A stretch of 64,000 nt of DNA, taken from NCBI RefSeq assembly GCF_003598715.1, contig NZ_QZFU01000029.1, forward strand, positions 1-64,000. The letters run 5' to 3'. The stretch is from Nocardia panacis (GTDB lineage: Bacteria > Actinomycetota > Actinomycetes > Mycobacteriales > Mycobacteriaceae). Made by a program: the position numbers and the translations under genes. The notes under the pieces were generated by a model. It worked only from the letters and a program-made list of their open reading frames with translations. It did not search any database and was not told the DNA's origin. Position 1 is the stretch's first letter. Each line of letters opens with the position of its first letter. Shown piece after piece: positions 36,956 to 48,900 of this stretch.

Positions 36956-39900
36956 GAAAGCCCGGCAGCGGACGAAACCCGGCTCGCCACGCCCATCCAC
37001 CCGCAGGCACCCGATCGGCTCGACTTCGATCTGCTCACCATCGATGAGCGGGCGCGCATCCTGGTCGACTGGAATGACACGGCGCATCCGGTACCCGCCG
37101 AATTGCTGCTGGATGGTTATCGGCGTGCGGTGGCGGCGCATCCGGAGGCTGTGGCGGTGTCGTTCGAGGGTGTCGAGCTGTCTTATGGTGAGTTCGATGG
37201 TCGGGTGAATCGTCTTGCGCGGTTGTTGATTTCGCAGGGTGTGGGTGCGGAGTCGTTGGTGGGTTTGGCTGTTCGTCGGTCGTTGGATCTTGTTGTGGGT
37301 ATGTATGCGATTGTGACGGCTGGTGGTGCGTATGTGCCGTTGGATCCGGATCATCCGGCCGAACGCACCGCACGCATACTCGAGACGGCCCAACTGGACT
37401 GCGTACTCACCACTGCCGCGGATGCGGCGGCAGTCGCGGGTGCGGCCAAAGTACTCGCGCTCGACACCCTCGATACGGCCGGATACGACGGGTCGCCGGT
37501 GGCGGCCCACGAATTGCTGCGGCCGGTGCGGCCGCACCATCCCGCCTATGTCGTGTTCACCTCCGAGCCTGCGGGCGTGGTTGTTTCCCATGTGGCGATC
37601 AACAACCGGATCGCCTGGATGTCGGCGGAGTACTCGCTGGATTCTGACGATGTCTACCTGCACCGGGCCGCGACGACTCTCGATGCGGCGCTGTTGGGTC
37701 TGCTGTTGCCCCTGCGCGTTGGGGCGAAACTGGTTGTGGCGACGCCGGATGGTCGAAACGATCCGGCGTATCTGGCGGAGGTGATCGCCGCGCGGGAAGT
37801 CACGGTCACCGACTTCGCCCCGTCGATGCTCTCGGCCTTCGCCGAACATGCCGAGGCGGGTTCGCTTCCCTCGCTGCGGGATGTGTTCGTCGTCGGCGCG
37901 GCACCGGTTCCGGAGACCGTCGCCGCGCTGCTGCGGGTATGCGACGCCGAGGTGCACAGTCTGTATGGTCCGGCCGAGGCGGCGGTTTCGATTGCCTGCC
38001 TGCCGGTGGATTACGTGGCCGACCACAGTTCGCCCATTGGTGTGCCGCAGTGGAACTCGCAGGTGTACGTGCTGGATTCGCGGCTGCGGCCGGTACCCGT
38101 CGGCGTGCCCGGTGAGTTGTACCTCGCGGGCGATCAACTGGCGCGCGGGTACGCGCACCGTTCGGATCACACGGCGGATCGGTTCGTGGCCAACCCCTTC
38201 GGCTTCGGCGAGCGCATATTCCGCACCGGCGACCAGGTGGTCTGGCGTGAGGACAGCGCGGGCGCGGGTGTTCTGAACTACGTGGGCCGCACCGAGGTCG
38301 AGGCGGAGTTCTCGGTGCCTGTGGACGTTTCGGGTCGCGCCCAACTCGAGACCCCGACAGCCACCGCACCCGACGCGGTGGTGATCTCGCCCGAGGCAGT
38401 CGCGGTTGCGCCTGAGGCAGTCGTGATCTCGCCTGAAGTTGCGGTCGTCGTCCCTGAGGACGCCGCTACCCCTCCGGAGACGGTCGTCATCGTTGCTGAC
38501 GCGGTTGTCACCGCGCCGCCCGCCGTCATCGAATCGCCGCCCCGAGGCGCCCACGGACCCGCACTGGGTGCGATCGAGCGGCCCGAACGTCTGCCGCTCT
38601 CGCAGGCCCAGCAGCGCATGTGGTTCCTCAACCGCTTCGATCAGGATGGAATCGGTTCGGCCGCATACAATCTGCCGTTCGCGCTGCGGCTGACCGGAGA
38701 ACTCGATCTCGACGCGCTGGCCGATGCGATCGAGGAGGTGGTGGCCAGGCACGAGATCCTGCGCACCGTCTACCCGGAGACCATCGACGGTCCCATCCAG
38801 GTCGTACTGTCGGCGGCGCAGGCCGGACTCGCTGTGATTCCTCGCCCGATCGCCGCGGACCAGGTGGCGGCGGCGGTCCTCGAATCGGCGGTCGCGCCCT
38901 TCGATGTCACCGTCGAGACGCCGATGCGGGTGCGATTGTTCCAGATCACCGATGCCCCGGACGAATACGTACTGGCCGTGGTGGTGTATCGAATCGCCGC
39001 GGACACCTCGTCGTTGAATCTGCTGATGCGCGATGTGCTGGTGGCGTATACGGCGGGGGAGGCGCTGTCGAGAGAACCGCTGCGGGTGCAGTACGCGGAC
39101 TACGCACTGTGGCAGCGGGCCGTGCTCGGGGACGAGGACGACGCGGTTTCGATCGCCGGGCAGCAGATGCTGTTCTGGCGCACCGAATTGGCCGGTGTGC
39201 CGAATCTGCTGGAACTGCCCACCGATCGGCCGCGCCCTGCGGTGGCGACGATGGCGGCCGCGCGGGTCGCGATGTCGATCGATGCCGAAACCCGTGCGGC
39301 GTTGATGGATTTGGCCGGTGCGCACGGTGCGACGTTGTCCACGGTGGTTCGCACCGCCTTCGCGGTGGTTCTGGCCAGGTTGTCGGGCGCCGACGATATC
39401 GCCATCGGCTCGCCGATCGCGGGTCGCGCAGAGCGGGAACTCGAGGATCTGATCGGGATCTTCGGCAATACGCTGGTTTTGCGCACCCGCTACGCGGGCG
39501 GTGCTTCCTTCACCGAACTATTGCGCAGACAGCGGGATTCGGATCTTCGGGCGTTCGCGCACGCGGATATTCCGTTCGAGCGTGTGGTGCAGGTGTTGAA
39601 TCCGCGTCGGTCGACCGCGCATCATCCGGTGTTCCAGGTGGGATTGTCCTTCCAGAATCCGACCCGAACCGCACTGGAGCTCCCTGGATTGAGCGTCGCG
39701 GGCATCGACGTGGATCTCAATGTCTCCCAATTCGATCTGCATCTGATCCTCGGCGCGGACCACGACGAACCCGGCGACCCGACCGGTATCGACGGCTTCC
39801 TCACCTATGCCACCGATCTTTTCGACGCCGCCACCGCCAGTGGCTTCGTGGCGCGCCTGTCCACGGTCCTCACCGCTGTGCTCGCCGATCCGGACCAGCC

Positions 39901-42900
39901 TGTCGGTGCGATCGATATGCTCACCCGCGCCGAGCGCACCGACCTGCTCGCGGTGCGCAATGCGACCGCGCACCCGGTCGATCCAGCGGCCACGCTGTCG
40001 ACCCTGCTGGATCGAACTGTCGCCACCCACGCCGCCGCTGTCGCGTTGCTGGATGACGCTACGCGGGTCGAGCTGACCTATCGCGAGCTGGACAACCGCG
40101 CGAATCTGCTGGCTCGCCACCTGATCGCACTCGGTGTCGGACCGGAATCGCGGGTCGTGCTCGCGCTGCGCCGCTCGGTGCACCTCGTCGTCGCCATGTA
40201 CGCGGTGACCAAGGCGGGCGGCGTGTATGTGCCGATCGACCCGGATCAACCCGCCGATCGCACCGCCTACATCCTGGACACCGTCGACCCGATTCGCATC
40301 ATCACCGATGCCGCCACCGGATTCCGGTCGGCCTCGATTCCCGTACTCGACCTGGACGAATTCGATTCGAGCGGCCTCGATTCCGCGCCCGTCACGCAGC
40401 AGGACCGGCGTGCGCCGCTGACCGCCGACCACATCGCCTACCTCGTGTTCACCTCCGGCTCGACCGGCCGCCCCAAGGGCGTCGCCGTCTCGCACCGCGC
40501 CATTGTCAACCAATTGCTCTGGAAGACCGCGGAGTTCGATCTCGGCCCGCGCGAGGTTTTCCTGCTGAAGACCGTCGCCACCTTCGATCTGTCGGTCTGG
40601 GAGTTCTGGTCGGCAGCCATCTGCGGTGGCCGCCTGGTGGTGGCCGCGCCCGACGGCCACCGCGATCCGACCTACCTCGCCGAACTCGTGGCCCGCGCGG
40701 GCGTGACCACGCTGCACGCCGTGCCCTCCCTGCTGGACGCGCTCCTCGTCGTCGATATCGCACCCGTCTCACCGCTGCGCCGCATCCTTGCCATCGGTGA
40801 GGCGCTGCCCGCCGCCCTGGCCACCGGTCTGCGCGCGGCCTATCCCCGTGCGGCACTGTGGAATCTGTACGGCCCGACCGAGGCGGCGGTCTCCTGCACC
40901 GCCCACCGCGTCGGCTCCGCCGATATCGTCGCGGTGCCCATCGGCGCACCCGAATGGAACAGTCGGGTCTACGTGCTCGATGCGCGGCTGATGCCGGTCC
41001 CGGTTGGTGTCTCCGGCGAATTGTATTTGTCTGGAACACAGTTGGCGCGCGGCTACTTCGGTCGGCCGGATCTGACCGCCGAGCGTTTCCTCGCCGACCC
41101 CTTCCAGTATGGGGCGCGCATGTATCGCACCGGCGATCTGGTGGCGTGGAATGCCGGGGGCGAGTTGGAGTATCGCGGTCGCTCCGACTCCCAGGTGAAG
41201 ATTCGCGGTTTCCGCATCGAGTTGGGTGAGATCGAGGCGGCGCTGCTGGCGCTGCCCGAGATCGCGCAGGCGGCGGTGCTGGTGCGATCGGATCGGACCG
41301 GTGCGCGCCTGGTGGCCTACGCGGTGGCGGCCGCGCCCGCGGCTCCGGAGGCGGCGAACCTGAAATCCGCGCTGGCCGAGGTGCTTCCGTCCCATATGGT
41401 GCCGTCGGCCTTCGTGATCCTGGACGCGTTGCCGCGCAACGACAACGGCAAGCTGGATCGAAAGGCCCTGCCGGATCCGGAGTTCGAGACCCCGGCCCAC
41501 CGGGCACCCACCACGCCGATCGAAGAGGTCGTGGCGGAGGTCTACGGCCGAGTGCTCGGCCGTGAGCGCATCGGCGTGGAGGACGACTTCTTCGCTCTGG
41601 GTGGCGATTCGCTGCTCGCGAGTCGGGTCGTCGCCCGACTGGGCGCGCTGTTGGACTCCCGCGTCCCGGTGCGCGCGCTTTTCCAGGCCCCGACGGTGGC
41701 CGCCTTGGCGGTCAGGGTGGCCCACGCCGCCGTCGGTCGACTGCCGTTGCGTGCGCGCAGCCGCCCCGAGGAGATTCCGCTGTCGCAGGCCCAGCGGCGC
41801 ATGTGGCTGCTGAACCAATTCGGCACGGCCGCCGCCGTGCCGAACATTCCGATCGCGATCCGGCTCTCGGGTGAGTTGGACACCGCCGCGCTGCGCGCGG
41901 CGATTGCCGATGTGCTGGTCCGGCACGAGGTGCTGCGCACCGTCTATCCGTGGACACTCGAGGGACCGGTGCAGCGCGTCCTGCCGCCGTACGAGGCGGC
42001 CATAGACCTGGCGCCGATCCCGATCGGCGAGGAGCGGGTGGCGCACGAGGTCAGCCGGATGGTGACCGAGGGGTTCGACGTGACCGGCGAAATCCCGTTG
42101 CGCGCCAGGCTTTTCCAGCTCGGGGGCAGCGAGTACGTGCTCGCCGTCGTGGTGCATCGCATCGGCGCGGACGCTTGGTCGACGGGTCCGCTGACCCGCG
42201 ATGTCGTGCTCGCCTACCGCGCGCGCGCCGAGAGCGCGGCCCCGGCGTGGACGCCGCTGCCGGTCCAATACGCGGATTACGCGCTGTGGCAGCGCGATCT
42301 GCTCGCCGCGGACTCCGATCCCGCGACGCCGGCCGGGCAGCAGCTCGAGTATTGGCGCGGCGAATTGGCTGGACTACCGGACGAACTCGTCCTTCCGGTG
42401 GACCGTCCGCGCACCGCCGCACCGAGTTTCGTCGGTGGCCGGGTGGAATTCACCGTCGACGCCGAGGTGCACGGCGCGCTGGAGCGACTGGCTCGCGCGC
42501 ATCGCGCGACCTTGTTCACGGTGGTGCGCACCGCGCTGGCGGTGCTGCTCGCGCGACTGTCGGGCAGTGCCGATATCGCGGTCGGCACGCCCGTCGCGGG
42601 CCGCGGCGAACCCGAACTCGACAATCTGATCGGCGCCTTCGCCAATACCCTGGTGCTGCGCACCGAGGTGGCCGCCGCGCTGTCGTTCGCCGAGTTGCTC
42701 GCCGCCAATCGGGAGACCGATCTGCGCGCCTTCGCCAACGCCGATATCCCCTTCGAGCGGCTGGTGGAACTCCGTGCGCCGCAACGGTTCACGGGCAGGC
42801 ATCCGCTGGTCCAGGTGGCACTGTCGTTCGACAACCCGGTCGCGCCCGTCTTCGAACTGTCCGGCCTGAGCTTCACCCCGCTCGGCGCCGCCCCCGATAT

Positions 42901-45900
42901 CGCCGGATTCGATCTGCTGCTGACCATCGGGGAGCGCCGTGGCGAGGACGGGTCTGCGGCCGGTTTGGTCGCCGAATTCGGCTATGCCCGTGATCTTTTC
43001 GATGAGTCCACGGTGGTCGATCTCGGCCGCCGGTTCCGTCGCGTCCTGGCCGCGACGGCGGCCGATCCGAGCGTGCCGGTCGGCGATATCGACCTGGTGG
43101 ACGACGCCGAGCGCGCCGACCTGCTCACCCGCACCGGCGGACCCGCCGTCGCGCCGCGCACCCTGCCCGAGCTGATGGCGGCGGCCGCCGCGCTGAATCC
43201 CGGTGCGCCCGCACTGATCGCCGAGGGCCGGGCCTTCGGCTACGGCGATCTCGACGCCGCCTCCGCGCAATTGGCCCGCGCGCTGATCGACCGCGGCGCG
43301 GGACCCGATGTCCTGGTCGCGCTGGCGCTGCGCCGTTCCATCGAATCGGTGCTCGCGCTGTGGGCCGTGGCCAAGACCGGCGCGGCCTTCCTGCCGATCG
43401 ATCCGACCTACCCCGCCGACCGCATCGCGCATATGATCACCGATTCCGGTGTGGCGCTGGGGATCACCACCGCCGCCGATATCCTGTCGCTGCCGGAGCT
43501 GACCGACGGCGGCTGGGTCGCGCTCGACGACCGCGATTTCACCGTGGAGGTGGCCACCCGCTCCGACGCGCCGCTCACCGCGCGCGAACTGCGCGGGCCG
43601 CTGCGGCCCGAAAACGCCGCCTACGTCTGCTACACCTCGGGTTCGACAGGCCTGCCCAAGGGTGTGGTGGTGACGCACGCGGGCCTGGCCAACTTCGGCG
43701 CCGAACAGGTCGAGCGCTATGGACTCGACGGGCAGACCCGCGCGCTGTCCTTCGCCGCGCCCGCTTTCGACGCGGTGGTGCTGGAACTGCTGCTCGCGCT
43801 CGGTGCCGGTGGCGCGCTCGTCCTGACGCCGCCGCTGCTCGGCGGCGGTGCGGAATTGGCGGAGCTGATCCGACGCGAGCGGGTCACGCACGCCTTCCTC
43901 ACCCCATCGGTGCTGGCCGCGTTGGATTCGGCCGCGCTCGTCGGGTTGCGGGTCGTCGTGTCGGGCGGCGAAGCCCTGCCCGCGGATCTGGCGGCGCGGT
44001 GGGCCGAAGTGGGGGAGCGCCGCTTCCACAATGGTTACGGCCCCACCGAGACCACCATCATGACCAATATCAGCCCGCCGCTGCGGGCGGGTGAGCCGCC
44101 CGCGCTCGGTGGGCCGATTCGCGGCACCCGGTCGCTGGTGCTGGACGCGCGACTGCGTCCGGTGCCCGAGGGCGTAGCGGGTGAGCTGTACCTGGGTGGT
44201 GTGCAACTCGCGCGCGGCTACCTGCAGCGGCGCGGGCTCACCGCCGCGCGCTTCGTCGCCGATCCCTTCGGCGCGCCGGGGGAGCGGCTCTATCGCACCG
44301 GCGACGTGGTGCGGTGGCGGCGCGGTTCGGCGGTGCTGGACTACGTGGGCCGCAACGACTTCCAGGTGCAGGTGCGCGGCTTGCGGGTCGAGCTCGGCGA
44401 GATCGACGCCGCCCTCACCACGCGGCACAGGGTCGACTTCTCGGTCACCGTCGCCCACGAATCCGACACGGGCGCACCGATGTTGGTCTCCTACGTGCGA
44501 CCCTCCCCTGGACGTTTCCTCGATACCGCCCTGCTCACCGCCGAATTGGCGCGCACGCTGCCCGAGCAGATGGTGCCCGCCGCCGTGGTGGTGCTCGACG
44601 AGATCCCGCTGAGCCCCGTCGGCAAGCTGGACCGGCGGGCGCTGCCGCGCCCGGAGTTCGCCGCGCCGGCCTACCGGGCGCCGGGGACGATCGCCGCGCA
44701 GACCATCGCCGCCGCGATGGGCGAGGTGCTCGGGGTGGCGCGCGTCGGACTCGACGACGACTTCTTCGCCCTCGGCGGCGACAGTTTCCGTGCCATTCGC
44801 GTGGTGTCGCGCTGCCGCGAGGACGGTGTGGATTTCGCTCCGCACGAGATTTTCACCCGACGCACGGTCGGCGCGCTGGCCGAGATCGCCACCGTGGCGG
44901 GCGCCGCCGACGAATCCGGTGAACTGCCCCTGACCGCGACCGCGGCCCGGTTGGTGGCCGAGGGCCAATGGGTGGAGGTGCGCGCGCTCACCCTGGACGT
45001 GCCGCCGAACTGCCCCGCCGACGCGGTGTCGGCCACTGTCGACGCGGTGCTGGACCAGCATCCGCTGCTGTGGGCGCGGCTGACCGGAACCGCGCCCGCC
45101 CTGCGCATTCCGCCGCTGGCCGAGCGCGACGGCGAACATTTCGGGCGGCTGGATCCCGAGCGCGGCGAGACGGCGCTACCGCTCGACGATGTGGTGCTGG
45201 CCGCGGCCGCGGCGCTGGATCCGGTGGCGGGTCGCAATATCCACTTCGTGCTGAGCGGGACCACCCTGGTGGTGGTCGCGAACGGTCTGGTGGTGGACGA
45301 CATCTCCTGGCGCACCGTCATCGATCAGCTCACCGCCGCGTGGAATCGCGGCAGGCACGCGGCGCCCGCCGTGCCGGAATCCGGTGTGGGCACCCTCGTC
45401 GCCGGGTTGCACGATCGGGCCTTCGCTGCCGAGACGCTCGCGGAGATCCCGTGGTGGGAACGGACTCTCGGCCCCACCTCGGGGCGGAGCGCGAATCCCG
45501 GTCCGCGCAACCGGGTCTCGCTGGCCATTACCGCGGAGGGCACCGAGGCGGTCGCGGCCGTGGCCGAGGCGTATCACACCACCGTCGACGATGTGCTGCT
45601 CACCGCGGTCGCGCTCGCCATGCACACCGGCGCGGACACCGCGGTGGCCCGCACCGTAGGCCCGGTCGTGCGGCTCTCGGCCGATGGTCGCGGGATCGGG
45701 CCGGATCGGGCCGACAGCATGGTCGGCGGCTTCACCACCGACTATCCGATGCGACTGCGCCTGGACGGGATCGATGCCGATGACGCGCTCATCGGCGGTC
45801 CGGCGGCGGGCGCGGCACTGGCCGCGGTGAAGGAGGCGCGCCGCGCGGTCCCCTCGGGCGGACGCGGCTACGGTCTGCTGCGCCACCTGAATCCGGATGC

Positions 45901-48900
45901 GGCGCAACGGCTCTCGGCACTCGAATCGGGCCGCCTCGCACTGCGCTACCGCGACCTGCGCCCGGCGCGGGTGCACACCGACGCCCCGGCCGAGGATCTG
46001 CTGCTCGACCTCACCGTGGACGCCACCGACGAGGGCCTGCTGGTCCGATTCGACTACGCGGTGGCGGCATTCGGCGCGAACGAGGTGAAAGCCTTCGCCG
46101 AGCACTGGATTCGCGCGCTCGGCGGACTCGCCGAACACGGTCTGCGGACCGATACCGGGGGATTCGGCCCGTCGGACTTCCCGCTGGTGTCGCTGCGGCA
46201 ATCGGAGATAAACCGGTTGGCCCGCGCCTATCCGAACCTGTCCGACATCTGGCCGCTGACCCCGACGCAATCCGGCATCGCGTTCCACGCGATGCTGGCC
46301 GACGGGTCGCTCGACATGTACATCACCCAGTTCGTGCTCGATCTGGGCGGCACGGTCGATGCGCGCCGCCTGCGCGCGGCCGCACAGGCCGTCCTGGACC
46401 GTCACGACAACCTGCGCGTCGCCTTCGCCGCCGATGACGCGGGCAATCCCGTTCAGGTGGTGCAGGATTCGGTCGAGGCGCCGTGGCGACTGGTCGAGGT
46501 GAACGATCTGGACCCGGCCGAGGCGGATCGGGAACTCGCGGCCGTCGAGGCTGCCGATCTGGCCGAGCATTTCGAGATGGGCGCGGCCCCGCTGCTGCGC
46601 TTCACCCTGATCCGCTCCGGTGCGGCGACCGACGGCAGCGGCCACTACCACCTGCTGATCACCAGCCACCACATCCTGGTCGACAGCTGGTCCATGCCAT
46701 TGCTGACCAGGGATCTGCTCACCTGCTACGCCATGGGCGCGGCCGCACGCACGCGGCCGCACGTCCCGTCCTACCGCGCCTACCTGGCCTGGCTTGCCGA
46801 GCAGGACCGCGCGGCGGCCCGCACGGCCTGGCGGACCTCGCTGGCGGGTATCGCGGGGCCGACCCCGCTGGCGCCGGTCGATCCGGGTCGCGAGATCGCC
46901 TCGGGCATAGGTGAAGTGGCCTTCGAGCTGTCGCCCGCCGACACCACCGCGCTGACCCGTCTGGCCGCGGGACTCGGCGTCACCGCCAATACCGTGGTGC
47001 AGGCCGCCTGGGGTCTGCTCGTCGGCCGCAGCATCGACCGCGACGATGTCGTCATCGGCGCGACGGTCTCCGGCCGCCCACCCGAATTGAGCGGCGTCGA
47101 GTCGATGATCGGGCTGTTCCGCACCGTGATCCCGGTGCGGGTGCGGCTGGGGGCCACCGACACACTCGGCGGCCTGCTGCGCCAACTTCAGACCGAGCAG
47201 GCCGCACTGCTCGACCACCATCACCTCGGCCTGAGCGAGATCCAGCGGACCATCGGCACGGAGGGGCTCTTCGACTCCCTGGTGGTCTTCGAATCCTTCC
47301 CGGTGGATCGCGAGGGACTCGAAAAGGCAGGCGCCGTCGACGGAATGAGCGTCATCGGAGTCGACGCGGTCAATGGCACCCACTACCCGCTCACCGTGAC
47401 GGTGGTGCTCGACAATCAGTTGCGCGTCACCCTCAAATACCTGCGCGACCTGTTCGACGCCGGGGCGGCAAGGCGGCTGGCGCACCGTCTTTCGACGCTG
47501 ATCGGCCGGTTCGCCGACACTCCGCAGGCCAGGATCGCCGATATCGATATCCTGCTCGACGCCGAACGCACCGCCCTGGCCACCGTCAATGCCGACACCG
47601 ACATGCCGGAGCTGCGCGACGAGTCCACGCTGCTCACACTTTTCGACGCGCAGGTGGCGCGCACCCCCTACGCGCCCGCCGTGCGTTTCGGCGAGACGGT
47701 GCTCGGCTACGCCGACCTCGACGCTCGATCCCGCGTGCTGGCCGCCGAGCTGAGCCGCTGGGGCGTCGGACCGGAAGCCCTTGTCGCCGTGGCCATGCGG
47801 CGCGGGATCGATCTGGTCGTGGCGATCTACGCGGTGCTGCGCGCGGGCGGTGGCTATGTGCCGATCGATCCGGACCAACCTGTCGAATACAGCGAGCAGG
47901 TCCTCGACAGTGCCGCGCCCATATGCGTATTGACCACCACCGCCGACGGATTCACCACCGCGTCCGGCGTGCAGGTCGTCGCGGTGGACACGCTGTATCT
48001 GTCGGTCGAGGTGGTCCCGGCGCTGGAAAGCGGTGTGCGCGCGGACAATATCGCCTACGTCGTCCACACCTCCGGTTCGACCGGCCGACCCGAGGGCGTG
48101 GCCACCACGCACCGCCAGTTGGTCAACCAGTTCCGGTGGGCGCAGCAACACTACCCGCACGACGGCACCGACACCGTCCTGCACAAGACGCCCATCACCT
48201 TCGATATCGCCGCCTGGGAACTGCTGTGGCCCTTGCAGACCGGCGCGTCGATCGTCCTCGCCGCACCGGACGGCCACCGCGATCCGGCGTATCTGGCCCG
48301 TGTTATCGTCGAAAATCGGGTCAGTACGGCACATTTCGTACCGTCCATGCTCGCGGCCTTCCTGGATGGACAGCCCAGGATCTACCCGTCGCTGCGGCGG
48401 GTCTTCGCCGCGGGTGAGGCGCTGTCGGCCGCGACGGCGGCCGCCTTCGCGGCCGATCTGCTCGGCACGGAGCTGATCAACTGGTACGGACTCGCCGAGG
48501 CCACCGTGGTCACCGCCCACCCGGCGACCGGCGGTGCGGCGGCGTCGGTTCCGATCGGCACACCCGTCGCGAATACCCGCGTCCACGTATTGGATCGTCA
48601 CCTGCGGCCGGTGCCCCCCGGTGCGCCGGGCGAACTGTATCTGTCCGGTGTGCAATTGGCCCGAGGCTATCTCGACGCGCCCGCGCGCACGGCGGAGCGC
48701 TTCGTCGCGCACGACGGCGGCGAGCGGCTCTACCGCACCGGCGACATGGTGCGCTGGACCCGAGGGGTGTGGGCGCTGGAATACCTGGGGCGCGGCGAGT
48801 TCCAGGTCGAAATGCGCGGCAGGCGTGTCGAACTCGGCGAGATCGAGGCGGTGCTGGCCGAGGACGACGCGGTGCGACATGTCGCGGTGGCGGCGGTGCG

